From positions 141,343-205,342 of the forward strand of contig NZ_FUYS01000008.1 in assembly GCF_900168055.1 (NCBI RefSeq): a DNA stretch of 64,000 nt. Reading direction: 5' to 3'. The notes below the pieces were generated by a model that saw only the letters and a program-made list of their open reading frames with translations, did not search any database and was not told the DNA's origin. Position numbers and translations under genes: made by a program. The stretch is from Parapedobacter luteus. GTDB lineage: Bacteria; Bacteroidota; Bacteroidia; Sphingobacteriales; Sphingobacteriaceae. Below are positions 1-10,057 of the stretch, piece after piece (position 1 is the stretch's first letter; each line of letters opens with the position of its first letter).

Positions 1-950
1 CGTTTGAACGTATTTATTTTTCACGGGGAAGCGATGCCGCCATCTATCAGGAGCGCAAGTACTTAGGAAGGCTCCTTTGTCCGCAAATTCTGGATGCCAT
101 CAACTATGATATCAAGAATACCGTTTTTTCTTATATTCCCAACACCGCGGAGGTCGCCTTTTATGGGCTTGAGGAAGGTATCAATGCTTACGTACGGAAG
201 CTTCAAAAAGATACACTGCTCAATCGAGCCGACAAAATTTCGGACCATGAATTGAACGAAATGCTGAGCATCGCTCCAAGGTTTGAAAAACTGAATATTA
301 AAGACGCCAAACTCCGCACATTTATTACCCAGGATGCCGATCGGCAGGATATGGTGCAGCACGTGTATGACACGACCTACGGCATTGTTAAAGATCATCA
401 AGATACCATTGTAGCGGTAGATGATTCCATTGTGAGGGGAACTACGTTGAAGCAGAGTATCTTAACGATCCTGGATCGCCTTAACCCCAAGAAAATTATC
501 ATCGTTTCCTCGGCGCCGCAGATTCGCTATCCCGATTGTTATGGCATTGACATGTCCCGCTTGGGTGAATTTGTGGCTTTTGAAGCAGCAGTTTCGCTGT
601 TATATAAAAGAGGGATGGGGAATGTGGTGGAGGAGGTGTATCGCAAGTGCCTCGCTTCGCTGGAGTTACCTAAGGAAGAAGTGGAGAACTATGTGAAGGC
701 CATATATGCGCCGTTTACCGACGAAGAAATTTCCAAGGAAATAGCCGGAATCATCCGAGGTACCCACATAAATGCCGAAGTGGAGGTAATTTATCAGAAG
801 CTGGAGAACTTGCATATCGCTTGTCCAGACCACAAGGGCGACTGGTATTTTTCTGGCGACTATCCTACACCGGGTGGAAACCGCGTGGTCAACAGGGCAT
901 ACATGAATTGGGTAGAAGGGAAAAACGTTCGGGCGTATTTCAGCGCGTAA
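1..950 (+). CDS. purF: Amidophosphoribosyltransferase (PurF-type), 3' part, truncated by window edge
   Basis: The reading frame is open from the first bases (codons start at position 3) and ends at TAA 948-950; the 5' part lies outside the window. The visible start contains a FERIYFSRGSDA segment typical of the end of the glutaminase/start of the phosphoribosyltransferase part of PurF. VDDSIVRGTT further on is the classical PRPP-binding motif. The family makes 5-phosphoribosylamine from PRPP and glutamine, the first step of purine synthesis, in the cytosol. The tail after the PRPP motif is long, as in the larger of the two PurF-like proteins many Bacteroidota carry. It could therefore be that second paralogue rather than the sole PurF. 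The gene faces the susD gene across a hairpin. Confidence 0.85.
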   Translation, partial: FERIYFSRGSDAAIYQERKYLGRLLCPQILDAINYDIKNTVFSYIPNTAEVAFYGLEEGINAYVRKLQKDTLLNRADKISDHELNEMLSIAPRFEKLNIKDAKLRTFITQDADRQDMVQHVYDTTYGIVKDHQDTIVAVDDSIVRGTTLKQSILTILDRLNPKKIIIVSSAPQIRYPDCYGIDMSRLGEFVAFEAAVSLLYKRGMGNVVEEVYRKCLASLELPKEEVENYVKAIYAPFTDEEISKEIAGIIRGTHINAEVEVIYQKLENLHIACPDHKGDWYFSGDYPTPGGNRVVNRAYMNWVEGKNVRAYFSA

Positions 951-1138
951 TATTATATATACACACTTACCGATTCTTTGCAATTTTTTCACGCTTTTTA
1001 GGAGCCGTTTAAAGCGTATTAAGCTATGATAGACCTTTAGATATAAACGAAAGGGCACGGGGGCGCCCCTTCTTAGCGATAGGATGAAACAAGCACCAAC
1101 GGAAAAATCTGGAAACCGTAGGAGAAGTTGGGGACAGT

Positions 1139-1174
1139 AAAGAAGGGCAAGCTCTTAAACGCTTGTCCTTCTTT
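1139..1174. terminator. Hairpin between convergent purF and susD
   Basis: A 14-bp stem (AAAGAAGGGCAAGC at 1139-1152 with GCTTGTCCTTCTTT at 1161-1174, one G.U pair) encloses an 8-nt loop. It sits between the stop codons of two convergent genes, so it probably ends transcripts from both sides. There is no long T-tract. Confidence 0.7.
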
Positions 1175-1183
1175 GTTAGTTGT

Positions 1184-2635
1184 CTAATTGTCTTCCATTA
1201 AATTGTTGTATAACAATTCAGTTTGTGAAATTGGCCAGATATAGCTCTGCGCATTAGCTGAGACGGATGAGACGGTTCCCTTTGCGGGCAAATCCAGCCC
1301 CAATCGCATGAGGTCCGGACTTCTAAGTCCTTCACCTAAGAGCTCGATATTTCGCTCGTGGAGAAAGGCGTCAAACAACGCCTGAGGGGTAGCGAAGTTG
1401 GCAACTGTAAACGTTGTTGTCGCATCCGAGCGCTGCCTCACGTAGTTTAACAAGGCTACGGCTCGCGGATCGACGGAATTACTGCTGCGTGCGATGGCTT
1501 CGCCCAAGCTTAGTAGCACTTCGGCATAGCGGATAATGGGTACGTAATCGACATAAGGAGACGGCGTAGGGTATTTGGCCATCAGACTGCGGGGTGTACC
1601 GGCTAGCGTTGCCGTGTCTACCAAAGCCCTTCTTCTGTCGGTTAGTCGCCAATTGGGATCCGCGATAATGCCATTTTCGTTGAGGTAATATTCCCGTACG
1701 GAATAGAAATACGAGCCAAGTGCTGTTTGACCGCCCACGACATCGGTGCCAGCGTTCATTGGCGACGAAAGAATAGACTCTGTGGTCGTATAGTTGCTAA
1801 ACACGTTCACAATGTCGTCCTGAAGAGCATGGTTGACACCAGATGTGGCCGTGAAAGGTGCCGAAGTGCTTACAATTTTATTCGCTTCGGAAATCACATT
1901 GTCGTATTCCCGCATACTCAGATAAACCCTTGTTTTGAAAGCAATGGCGGTGTTTCTGTGTCCACGGGTGGTGTTGTCATAGGCGCTTGAATAATTTGTA
2001 GGCAACGCAGCCTCAGCGTCATTCAAGTCTGCCAGTATTTGTTGGTATACTTCCCCCACCGAACTTCTGGCCAGGTCATAGTCGCCGGCGTATAAGTTGC
2101 CTGTCAGCCTGAGAGGCAATCCCGGCATGCTGCCATTGCCGTCCCAATACGGTCTGGCATAGAGCTGCAACAAACTATAATAGGAAATTGCTCGTACTAA
2201 TTTTGCTTCGGCTACATAATACGCGGCTTGTTCGGCACCGACGACTTCATTTCCACCGTTAGCCATGCCATCAATAAAAAGGTTACACCGGTTGATTGTC
2301 TGATAAGCCGAACTCCATAATCCTGTCACTTCCTGCGCGTTGTTTGACGTGGTGTGGTTCCACACCAAGTAAGCGGTCACGGCGTTGGTGGTTAGGTTGA
2401 TGTAATTATCAGCCCGGACTTCATTGTATACAATGTATCGACCGCCATAAAAATTTCCGGCTTTTAAAGCTGAGTATAATCCCAAAACCTGAGCATGGAT
2501 GCGGTCGGGCGTTGTAAAAGCAAAATCCGCTTCAACTTGATCAACGGAAACAGGATTGAGCCAATCTTCCTTTCGGCATGAGGTGACGGCCAATATACCC
2601 GTTGTAACGATAAGCAATATCTTATTTTTTTTCAT
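1184..2635 (-). CDS. SusD/RagB-family outer-membrane nutrient-binding lipoprotein
   Basis: A 483-residue protein with a lipoprotein signal (LAVTSC, lipidated Cys20) and a SusD-like alpha-helical body: an N-terminal region with YNEVRADN and a C-terminal RagB/SusD region containing FLHERNIELLGEGLRSPDLMR-type residues. SusD proteins sit on the cell surface, cap the SusC barrel and bind oligosaccharides or peptides. It lies 122 nt downstream of the susC gene on the same strand, so the two are surely cotranscribed. The ligand cannot be told: no glycosidase, peptidase, sigma factor or anti-sigma gene is adjacent. Confidence 0.93.
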   Translation of the reverse strand: MKKNKILLIVTTGILAVTSCRKEDWLNPVSVDQVEADFAFTTPDRIHAQVLGLYSALKAGNFYGGRYIVYNEVRADNYINLTTNAVTAYLVWNHTTSNNAQEVTGLWSSAYQTINRCNLFIDGMANGGNEVVGAEQAAYYVAEAKLVRAISYYSLLQLYARPYWDGNGSMPGLPLRLTGNLYAGDYDLARSSVGEVYQQILADLNDAEAALPTNYSSAYDNTTRGHRNTAIAFKTRVYLSMREYDNVISEANKIVSTSAPFTATSGVNHALQDDIVNVFSNYTTTESILSSPMNAGTDVVGGQTALGSYFYSVREYYLNENGIIADPNWRLTDRRRALVDTATLAGTPRSLMAKYPTPSPYVDYVPIIRYAEVLLSLGEAIARSSNSVDPRAVALLNYVRQRSDATTTFTVANFATPQALFDAFLHERNIELLGEGLRSPDLMRLGLDLPAKGTVSSVSANAQSYIWPISQTELLYNNLMEDN

Positions 2636-2757
2636 CAGAATATTTGTTTTTTTTAAGTGTCAATAAAGCTTGCCTGCCTGCCGGATGTAGGCGGATGCCA
2701 TTATCTTTTTCTTTGTTGAATAGTGGCTTGTGCATGCTCCATTAAATGGTGTTAATG

Positions 2758-5700
2758 CTAAAAAGTGAGATTCAATCCGACGGTAAACGTTCTGCCATTG
2801 CCGACCGAGTTGCGTTCGACGCCTTGCGAAGAATTGCTGCCGCCATTTGAAGAAGCTTCAGGATCTGTGCCCGGATATCCCGTGAAAATGAACGCATTTT
2901 GGGCGCTTACATATATTCTAGTCCGTGAAATATTGATTTTCTGCAATACGGCAAGGGGCAAAGCATAGCCGAATGTGACATCTCTCAATTTTAAGAAGTC
3001 GCCTTTATACACGTGAATATCCAGTGGTGTAGCCGAGCCGTTGGACACGTTGTCGCCGGCTACGACCCGTGGCACGTCGGTGTCCTGACCGGGTGCCGTC
3101 CACCGCCGCAACATATCGGTAGAGTTGTTCCAGAACCGCTGATCCATAATGGAGGCGCCAGTACCAAAATAGACATAATAACCTAACTGGTAAGTGAAGT
3201 TGAGCGCCAAATCGAAAGATTTGTACCGGAAACTATTGATGAAACCACCAAAGAACTTGGGTTGCGGGTTGGCGTAAGCTATTTGGTCAACCGAACCGAT
3301 GCCCGGTGCAACCGAACCATCTGCATATTGCCAGCGCTGTGCTACCGGTAATGAGTGATCGTAGTAGACCTGTTCGCCTTCTGCATTAATGAAAATCCGT
3401 CGTCCCGTAGCCGGATCAACACCTGCTGTCCGGGCGACATATATCATGCCCAAGGGGCTGCCGACGCGTGAAATGCTGACAGTTTCCAAGCTGGATGTCG
3501 ATGATGTGAATTGTGTGATCCCGGGTGCTAAGGAGGTAATTTCATTCTCGTTATACGTGATGTTGAATGATGGCGACCAAGAAAAATCAGGTTTGTTGAC
3601 TGCTTGGGCATTCACGGTGAGTTCAACGCCTCGGTTGTACATGGATCCAATGTTCAACTGTGGGTTGCTGGGTAGCCCGGCAGATGGGGCTTGCGGAACG
3701 TTGTAGATCAGTCCGTCGATATCGTTTTTGTAGTACGCCATTTCAAACGTGAAACGATCCCGCAAGATGCCAAAATTGATGCCTAGGTCGAGTTTTTTAC
3801 TGGTTTCCCAACCGATATCCTCATTGCCGGAGCTATTGGGATAGAGGGTTGGTTGGCCGCCAAATAAACCACCTTCATAAAACGTCCTGGATGCCAAATC
3901 CCCAATTCCGTTTTGATTTCCGACAGTACCGTAGCTGCCTCTAAGCTTGAAGCTGCTAAATACACGATCAAGGCCCGCGTTCTCCCAAAAATTTTCCTGC
4001 GCAATTTCGTAGGAAGCACCAACGCTGTAGAATACGCCTGCTTTGTTGTTGGGGCCGAAGGCTGAATATTCATCTTGCCGGATGCTGCCGCTGACAAAAT
4101 ATTTCTTTTTAAAGTCATACGCCAAACTTCCAAAAAAAGATACAAGGTAGTTTTCGCCGTATGATCCGGTAGTTGAGAAATTCTGATAGGAGGCTGAAAA
4201 GTCATCGAACTCTGGGTCAGAAAGCCCGGTTCTACCTGCCCCGAACCGTCTATCCGTCGACCGTTGTTGCTCTGTACCGATCAAGGCCGTAACGGTATGT
4301 GCATTGTTGAATGTATAGTTCGCATTCAGCGTGTTCGTCCATACCCAACGCATGCGGGCGGTGTAGTTGTTTGTGGCGCTTCCGCCGCCTGCAAATCCGT
4401 CGCCGTGTATCGGATTGTTGAAGATGTCATTTGTGGAATACAAATAGTCTATCCCATACAAACTTTTGAACGTCAGCCAGCTGAAGGGCTGAGCTTGGAA
4501 ATATCCATTCGCTTGTATGCCATTTAAGTAGTTAAATGAGCGGTTCCTCTCGATCAATACCACCGGGTTGTAAAATCCTATCTGGCTAACCAAGTTGTCC
4601 ATCACCCCCAAATTATTTCCTGTAAGATTATATTCACCATCATTGGTGAACGGAGCGACGTTAGGAGCGTTGATCATGGCGATACGGCCCAAACCGGCTG
4701 TACCAAAAGCCTGGCCCGAGAGCGATCCCGAGCTAATCGTTGCCAGGTTATCCTGTTTCGTGTATTGCAGCTTTCCGCCGACCGAGAATATTTTGCTGAT
4801 TTTATGGTCTACATTGAAAAGTGCCCCGAGCCGCTTGTAATCATTGGTTAGGATAATGCCTTGTTGATCGGTTACGTTGGCTGAAAAGTAATAGCTAGTG
4901 CTTTCCGATCCGCCGCGGATGCTTAATGAATGGCTGTGCGAGAGCCCGTCCCGGTAAGCGTAGTCGTACCAGTTGGTGTTAATGGGTTGTCCATCGGGGC
5001 CTATGGTTAATCGGTATTGTAAATTGTCGGAGAACGTGCCCGCATTGACAAGTCCCTCGTTTTTGATTTCGGTATACTGAAAAGCGTCCAGCAATTTAGG
5101 TAGCCGTTGTACCTGGTTTACCCCAAACCAGCCGTCGTAGCTGACTATGGCTTTTCCGGCAGCGCCTTTTTTGGTGGTGATTACTACCACGCCGTTGGCT
5201 GCCCTACTGCCGTATATTGCGGTAGCAGCAGCGTCCTTAAGGATATCCATCGTTTCAATGTCATTGGGGTTCAGGCTTGCCAAGGCGTTACCTCCAGCGT
5301 TTGAACCACTTACGTCTCCCGTAAATGTCGGTACTCCGTCGATTACGATGAGGGGATATGAGCTTAACGAAATGGAGTTGGTGCCCCGGATTCTAAAAAC
5401 CGGCGGATTATTCAATACACCATTTGGAATGGATATCTGTACCCCTGCCGCTTTTCCTGCCAAGGCTTGATCAAAACTTTGGACGGGTCTGTTTGTTAGT
5501 AAATCAGTTTTGATGCTGGATACCGAGCCAATCAGGTCACGGCGGGTGGTCGTTCCGTAGCCCGTGACGATTACTTCATCTAGTGTAGAGGCGTCGACTT
5601 CAAGGGAGACGTTTATAAGCGCACTTTGACCTAATCCGATACGTGTCGACTGGAATCCGACCAACCTGAATTCAAGTTGCTGTGCCCCTTCAGAAGCGGT

Positions 5701-5889
5701 AATCGTGTAGTTGCCTGCTGCGTCAGTTTGTGTACCCGCAGATGTACCGACCACTATTACGCTGACCCCGGTTAGCGGCGATCCGTCCTCGGCGGATGTT
5801 ACCTTTCCGCTGATTTTTCGGGTTTGTGCATGTGCCGACCCTGCCAGCACCACACACAGCAGCAATAAGCTTAGTAATTTTTCTTTCAT
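2758..5889 (-). CDS. SusC/RagA-family TonB-linked outer-membrane transporter
   Basis: A 1043-residue protein with a signal peptide ending near Ala21 (AGSAHA). Next come a carboxypeptidase-D regulatory-like beta-sandwich (about 23-100; ISGKVTSAEDGSPL), a plug domain with LDEVIVTGYGT near residue 103, and a large C-terminal 22-strand barrel ending in aromatic FTVGLNLTF. The family imports large nutrients through the outer membrane using TonB energy, with SusD as lid. The length is normal for SusC. The pair stands alone, without the usual enzymes or the FecI/FecR-type regulators, so the substrate is unknown. The upstream 420 nt is very A-rich on the coding strand. Confidence 0.95.
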   Translation of the reverse strand: MKEKLLSLLLLCVVLAGSAHAQTRKISGKVTSAEDGSPLTGVSVIVVGTSAGTQTDAAGNYTITASEGAQQLEFRLVGFQSTRIGLGQSALINVSLEVDASTLDEVIVTGYGTTTRRDLIGSVSSIKTDLLTNRPVQSFDQALAGKAAGVQISIPNGVLNNPPVFRIRGTNSISLSSYPLIVIDGVPTFTGDVSGSNAGGNALASLNPNDIETMDILKDAAATAIYGSRAANGVVVITTKKGAAGKAIVSYDGWFGVNQVQRLPKLLDAFQYTEIKNEGLVNAGTFSDNLQYRLTIGPDGQPINTNWYDYAYRDGLSHSHSLSIRGGSESTSYYFSANVTDQQGIILTNDYKRLGALFNVDHKISKIFSVGGKLQYTKQDNLATISSGSLSGQAFGTAGLGRIAMINAPNVAPFTNDGEYNLTGNNLGVMDNLVSQIGFYNPVVLIERNRSFNYLNGIQANGYFQAQPFSWLTFKSLYGIDYLYSTNDIFNNPIHGDGFAGGGSATNNYTARMRWVWTNTLNANYTFNNAHTVTALIGTEQQRSTDRRFGAGRTGLSDPEFDDFSASYQNFSTTGSYGENYLVSFFGSLAYDFKKKYFVSGSIRQDEYSAFGPNNKAGVFYSVGASYEIAQENFWENAGLDRVFSSFKLRGSYGTVGNQNGIGDLASRTFYEGGLFGGQPTLYPNSSGNEDIGWETSKKLDLGINFGILRDRFTFEMAYYKNDIDGLIYNVPQAPSAGLPSNPQLNIGSMYNRGVELTVNAQAVNKPDFSWSPSFNITYNENEITSLAPGITQFTSSTSSLETVSISRVGSPLGMIYVARTAGVDPATGRRIFINAEGEQVYYDHSLPVAQRWQYADGSVAPGIGSVDQIAYANPQPKFFGGFINSFRYKSFDLALNFTYQLGYYVYFGTGASIMDQRFWNNSTDMLRRWTAPGQDTDVPRVVAGDNVSNGSATPLDIHVYKGDFLKLRDVTFGYALPLAVLQKINISRTRIYVSAQNAFIFTGYPGTDPEASSNGGSNSSQGVERNSVGNGRTFTVGLNLTF

Positions 5890-6312
5890 TGAATGTGTTT
5901 GATTAAGTGAAAAATATGTAATTTGTTGTTATTTGTGTGTTTTTTTTGATTTTTTGCATTAAAAAATCGATGTCACCTCCTTTTTGCTGTGTATTATCTT
6001 ATTGATCGATATTTTTTTATGATTTTTGTTGGTTGTTTTTGGTGATTTAGGTTAATGAGTGCATGTGTTGGTTGATAATGTGTTATTTTTTTTGAATAAA
6101 TTATTATTTTGGTGAATTATGTGATTTTTTTTGTGTATTTGTGTTAGGTTTGTTGTGTTTTTTAAATTTTTTATCAAAAAAAATGATAAATTTTTATTTA
6201 ACAAAACAAAATATGAATTTTTTTTGTTTTTATTTCTTGGTTGGAATTAAAAAAAAGAAGATTTAGGTGGTGTGGGTTTGTTTTTGGGGAGGTTGGGTTG
6301 GTTTTGAGTCGG
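5890..6312. other. AT-rich intergenic region upstream of susC
   Basis: This 423-nt stretch is strongly T- and GT-rich on the plus strand, with several T6-T9 runs, and has no credible gene. It must hold the susC promoter (minus strand) and the end of the ribF transcript. I found no clear TAnnTTTG box and no hairpin, so a promoter for an alternative sigma factor is possible. Confidence 0.5.
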
Positions 6313-7293
6313 CTATTCTTCCATTTTTAGTAATTTCCTTGCTTTTTTCTCGTCAACGGCCATCTGGTCAATCAGTTCCTGCATCGTTTCGAACCATTGA
6401 TCATGCCGGACGAAGTGGAGAAATTTTACGCGCAATGTCTTCCCGTATATATCTTCTTTGAAGTCAAACAGGTGTATTTCGATGCTTCGGCTGACACCAT
6501 CTATGGCTGGCCGCGTGCCGATGTAACCCATCCCTTTAAGTACCCGTTCGGGTACGGTGGGAACATACGGGCCGGTTTTAATTGCTATAGGTTCGATGAT
6601 GGCCGCTTCCACGGCGTAGATACCGTAAGCCGGAATAAGCTTGTGATTTTCATGCACCTGCAAGTTGGCCGTGGGATAACCGATGTTCCGCCCCAGTTGA
6701 TTGCCCCGGATAACCTGCCCCGTCAATTGAAAAGGGTACCCCAGATAGCGGTTTGCCGCATCGATATCGCCTTTGATCAGCGCTTCGCGTATTTTGGTTG
6801 ACGATACTGCCACATCGTTGATGTCCTGCTCGGGGATTTCTTCCACCGTATAGCCATATATTTCGGCGTGGTCAAGCAGATCGTTGAGCGACCCACTGCG
6901 GTCTTTGCCGAAATGGTGGTCGTAGCCGATGACGATCTTTTTGGTGCCGATTCTGTCAACCAGTACTTCGCGGATATATTCCTCGGGAGACTGGTTGGAA
7001 AAGTCACGCGTGAAAGGGGTGATGATCAGGTGATCGATGCCTGCCTCGGCCAGTAGCTGTACTTTTTCCTCGATGTCGCTGATAAGCCTCAGACTGTCAT
7101 CTTCGGGATGGAGAATTAAGCGTGGGTGCGGGAAGAAGGTCAATAGCACCGTTTCGCCGCCGTTTTCTTTCGCGCATTCCTTGAGCGTGCTTAGTATTTT
7201 TTGATGGCCCACATGTACGCCGTCAAATGTGCCGATGGTGACCACCGCGTTGTTCAGCGGACTGAAGTCCTCAAGATTTTTGTATATCTTCAT
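6313..7293 (-). CDS. ribF: Bifunctional riboflavin kinase / FAD synthetase
   Basis: A 326-residue protein with an N-terminal FAD synthetase (nucleotidyltransferase) domain, recognisable from TIGTFDGVHVGHQ near residue 20 and SSTKIREAL, and a C-terminal riboflavin kinase domain (GNQLGRNIGYPTAN). It phosphorylates riboflavin to FMN and adenylates FMN to FAD in the cytosol. I start it at the ATG at 7293 (MKIYKNLEDF); an in-frame TTG four codons upstream is less likely. The start overlaps the 3' end of truB by 23 bp, so it is translated as the last gene of the ftsX-uppP-truB-ribF operon. No FMN riboswitch precedes it. Confidence 0.95.
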   Translation of the reverse strand: MKIYKNLEDFSPLNNAVVTIGTFDGVHVGHQKILSTLKECAKENGGETVLLTFFPHPRLILHPEDDSLRLISDIEEKVQLLAEAGIDHLIITPFTRDFSNQSPEEYIREVLVDRIGTKKIVIGYDHHFGKDRSGSLNDLLDHAEIYGYTVEEIPEQDINDVAVSSTKIREALIKGDIDAANRYLGYPFQLTGQVIRGNQLGRNIGYPTANLQVHENHKLIPAYGIYAVEAAIIEPIAIKTGPYVPTVPERVLKGMGYIGTRPAIDGVSRSIEIHLFDFKEDIYGKTLRVKFLHFVRHDQWFETMQELIDQMAVDEKKARKLLKMEE

Positions 7294-8008
7294 CTGATAC
7301 TGCAAGCGTAAATCCCTTTATATGGTTTACCAAATCCGTCATCTGCCAAGCATGCGCTACGTTGAAATCGCCGCTTCTCGTCCGTCGTAGGCGACTGAGG
7401 TGTGCCCCATTATTCATTGCTTTGCCGAAATCGTGCGCTAATGACCTGATATACGTGCCCTTGCTGCATACCACCCTGAAGTCAACGTCTGGCAGTTGAA
7501 TAGCTGTGATTTCAAACTCGTAGATGTGGACGTTGCGTGGCTTCACTTCGACGGCCTCCCCGCGGCGTGCTTTTTCATACACTCGCTCTCCATCCATTTT
7601 TATTGCTGAATGAGCCGGCGGGATCTGCTCGATTTCTCCGACGAAGGAGGCGGCTGTCCCGTTAATCTGTTCGTACGTGATACCCGACAGGTCGAACCGT
7701 TGGTCTATTGCACGCTCCAAATCGTAGGATGGCGTGGTGGCGCCCAACGTTATTGTACCGGTGTACTCTTTTTTTTGAGACTGAAACTCGTCAATGCGTT
7801 TCGTGAATTTGCCCGTGCAGACAACAAGCAGACCGGTAGCCAGCGGATCGAGGGTGCCCGCATGCCCGACTTTTACCTTCAAGGGTTTCATGGCATTGCG
7901 GATTTTCCGCACAACGTCAAAGCTAGTCCACCGAAGGGGCTTGTCGATTAGCAGCACTTCGCCTTCCGCAAAGTTAAATGCCGGGCGTGACGGGCAGGGG
8001 GATTCCAT
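7271..8008 (-). CDS. truB: tRNA pseudouridine(55) synthase TruB
   Basis: A 245-residue protein with the TruB catalytic motif GHAGTLDPLATG (catalytic Asp54) and the RNA-binding block CSKGTYIRSLAHDFG. It isomerises U55 in the T-loop of elongator tRNAs. The length fits the short TruB form that lacks a PUA domain, as in many Bacteroidota. Its ATG shares one base with the uppP stop codon (TAATG), so it is translationally coupled to uppP, and its own end overlaps ribF. Confidence 0.95.
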   Translation of the reverse strand: MESPCPSRPAFNFAEGEVLLIDKPLRWTSFDVVRKIRNAMKPLKVKVGHAGTLDPLATGLLVVCTGKFTKRIDEFQSQKKEYTGTITLGATTPSYDLERAIDQRFDLSGITYEQINGTAASFVGEIEQIPPAHSAIKMDGERVYEKARRGEAVEVKPRNVHIYEFEITAIQLPDVDFRVVCSKGTYIRSLAHDFGKAMNNGAHLSRLRRTRSGDFNVAHAWQMTDLVNHIKGFTLAVSDEDIQKS

Positions 8009-8802
8009 TAGATAATCTGCAAACTGTGACCACTGATTAACAAGGCAATGATGATGCCACCCACGATGATTCGGTACCAGCCAAATGCTTTGAAGCCGTA
8101 CTTGGAGACGACGCCGATGAACGATTTGATGGCCACGATGGCCACAATGAAGCCGATAACATTTCCGACTATCAATTGATTGATTTCAGCGCCACTCAGC
8201 CCATTTCCGTCTTCGAAGTGATCTTTCAACTTAAGTAAGGTTGCGCCAAACATCATCGGGATGGCCAAAAAGAACGAAAATTCGGCCGCAGCCTTGCGGC
8301 TAAGGTGCTGGGTCATGCCGCCGACGATTGTACTTGCCGACCGCGATGTGCCTGGGATAAGCGCCAGGCATTGAAAAAGACCGATTTTCAACGCTTGGCC
8401 GTAGCTGATTTCATCAGAATCATCAATACGTGGCTTGTTGAACCATTTGTCTACAAACAATAAAATGACACCGCCGATGACCAAAGAAATGCCGACAATC
8501 AGCGGGCTTTCAAGCAGTCCGTCGATGGCGTCGCTGAATAAAAAACCCAATACCGCCGCTGGCACTGCAGCCACCGCGAGCTTGTAGTAGAAGGTGAGCG
8601 ATCGAAAAAAACGCTTATAATACAATACCAACACCGATAAAATCGTGCCCAGTTGGATGGCGATAGTGAAGAGTTTGACAAAAGCGGTAGGCGATATACC
8701 CATCAATGCTGTGACAATGATCATATGCCCGGTCGACGATACCGGCAAAAATTCGGTGAGGCCCTCTACGATGGCCAGCACGACTACTTCAAACCATGTC
8801 AT
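8008..8802 (-). CDS. uppP: Undecaprenyl-diphosphatase UppP (BacA)
   Basis: A 264-residue polytopic membrane protein with the two UppP signature regions: EGLTEFLPVSSTGHMI near residue 13 (catalytic Glu residues) and PGTSRSAST near residue 160. It dephosphorylates undecaprenyl pyrophosphate to recycle the lipid carrier for peptidoglycan and surface glycans. About eight hydrophobic segments are visible and the length is normal. The start overlaps the stop of the DUF3098 gene by 4 bp (ATGA), which implies coupled translation. Confidence 0.95.
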   Translation of the reverse strand: MTWFEVVVLAIVEGLTEFLPVSSTGHMIIVTALMGISPTAFVKLFTIAIQLGTILSVLVLYYKRFFRSLTFYYKLAVAAVPAAVLGFLFSDAIDGLLESPLIVGISLVIGGVILLFVDKWFNKPRIDDSDEISYGQALKIGLFQCLALIPGTSRSASTIVGGMTQHLSRKAAAEFSFFLAIPMMFGATLLKLKDHFEDGNGLSGAEINQLIVGNVIGFIVAIVAIKSFIGVVSKYGFKAFGWYRIIVGGIIIALLISGHSLQII

Positions 8803-9038
8803 TGGCTGTTTCCGGTGTTTTTAGGCTTTATTAAAATAGCTACTACGCCCAAAGCGAAGCCGATGACGACGATCAGCGGGGCTAGGGTGATTTTCGTAAA
8901 ACTATAGATATCCGATGTGCCCATCATCAAAATAAAGCCCAGTATAACTACTGCGATGCTTAGTAAGAAAAACTGATAATTCCGTTTGCCAAATACAAAG
9001 GATGCCTTTTGGGGCTGTTGTGATTTCTTATATGACAT
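8799..9038 (-). CDS. DUF3098 family small membrane protein
   Basis: A 79-residue protein with a basic, Gln-rich N-terminus and two transmembrane helices (about 25-43 and 52-71) separated by a short loop with MGTSDIYSF. This matches the Bacteroidota family DUF3098, which has no known function and is regularly found between ftsX and uppP, as here. It lies 9 nt after ftsX and overlaps uppP by 4 bp. A role in division or the cell envelope is only suggested by that conserved position. Confidence 0.88.
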   Translation of the reverse strand: MSYKKSQQPQKASFVFGKRNYQFFLLSIAVVILGFILMMGTSDIYSFTKITLAPLIVVIGFALGVVAILIKPKNTGNSQ

Positions 9039-9047
9039 ATGCTGTGA

Positions 9048-9926
9048 TTATCTATACAATTCGTTTGACTTGAGCCGCAGGTATTTACTGACAGCAAAAT
9101 AGGTGCTCAGCCCTGAAATAAGGATGCCGAGCAGTGCCACGACGACGAATATAACGACAAATTCAAACCAATTGCGCAAAAATACCAATTCGGGGATTTC
9201 CCGCTGTCCGAGGTGCAGGGTGAGCAGAAGCAGCAAGATGGCTATGAGCGCACCGAGCAGGCCATGTAGGATACCATAGCCCAGAAACGGCCGTCGGATG
9301 AATCCCCTGGTAGCCCCCACCATCTGCATGCTTTTAATTAGAAACCGCTGCGAGTAAATCGCCAGCCGGATGGTATTATTGATAAGTGCAACGGCAACGA
9401 TTAATAACACCGCGGTGAATGCCAAGATGACGATGCTTATCGTCCGGATATTTTTGTTGACCATGTCAATCAGCGACTCTTGGTAGACCACTTCTTTCAC
9501 CATGTCGTTGGCCGAAACTTTTTTAATAAAGGTTTCGATACTGTCCGTGTTTGCGTACTCCGCCTTGAGGTAGACGTCAATAGAAGACAGCAGGGGATTA
9601 TGTCCAAGAAATTCGACAAAGTCTTCGCCCAATTCCTGGGAAAGGTTCTTGGCCGCCAGTTCCTTACTGATGTATTGTGACCGGAGGACATACCGGTCTG
9701 ATTCCAATTCTTTTTGGAAAGCCAGGACATTTCCCTCCCCAGCGCCCTCGTTCATGATGATGTTGAGGACGATATTCTCCTTCACATAGTTGGACAAGTT
9801 TTTCGCATGGACGAGGAGAAGGCCCAAAAGACCAGTCATCAGCAAGACCAAAGCGATGCTGATGACCGTGGATATGTATACGGACTTGGTCTTTTTCGAG
9901 GATGTACTTACTTCATATACTTCCAT
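9048..9926 (-). CDS. ftsX: Cell division protein FtsX-like permease
   Basis: A 292-residue protein with a cytoplasmic N-terminus, one transmembrane helix (about 20-42), a periplasmic domain of about 120 residues and three further helices that form the FtsX/permease fold. FtsX works with the ATPase FtsE to activate septal peptidoglycan hydrolases. ftsE is not adjacent, which is usual in this phylum. First gene of the ftsX-DUF3098-uppP-truB-ribF operon. About 25 nt upstream there is a TACTTTCG box (minus strand) close to the TAnnTTTG -7 consensus. Confidence 0.92.
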   Translation of the reverse strand: MEVYEVSTSSKKTKSVYISTVISIALVLLMTGLLGLLLVHAKNLSNYVKENIVLNIIMNEGAGEGNVLAFQKELESDRYVLRSQYISKELAAKNLSQELGEDFVEFLGHNPLLSSIDVYLKAEYANTDSIETFIKKVSANDMVKEVVYQESLIDMVNKNIRTISIVILAFTAVLLIVAVALINNTIRLAIYSQRFLIKSMQMVGATRGFIRRPFLGYGILHGLLGALIAILLLLLTLHLGQREIPELVFLRNWFEFVVIFVVVALLGILISGLSTYFAVSKYLRLKSNELYR

Positions 9927-10057
9927 ATGCCGTGCTGTTTTCGTTGCGAAAGTAACGAATTGTGCTGATATAAATACAATTGGGTCGGCATAAAATGAAT
10001 TTATGCCGATTCTCCGCTTGTCGTTGCCATCAGCGATCCTTTATGTAGCAACGTGTG

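Noticed and set aside
6240..7305. FMN riboswitch near ribF
   Set aside because: ribF is the last gene of an operon and starts inside truB; no conserved riboswitch elements are visible upstream.
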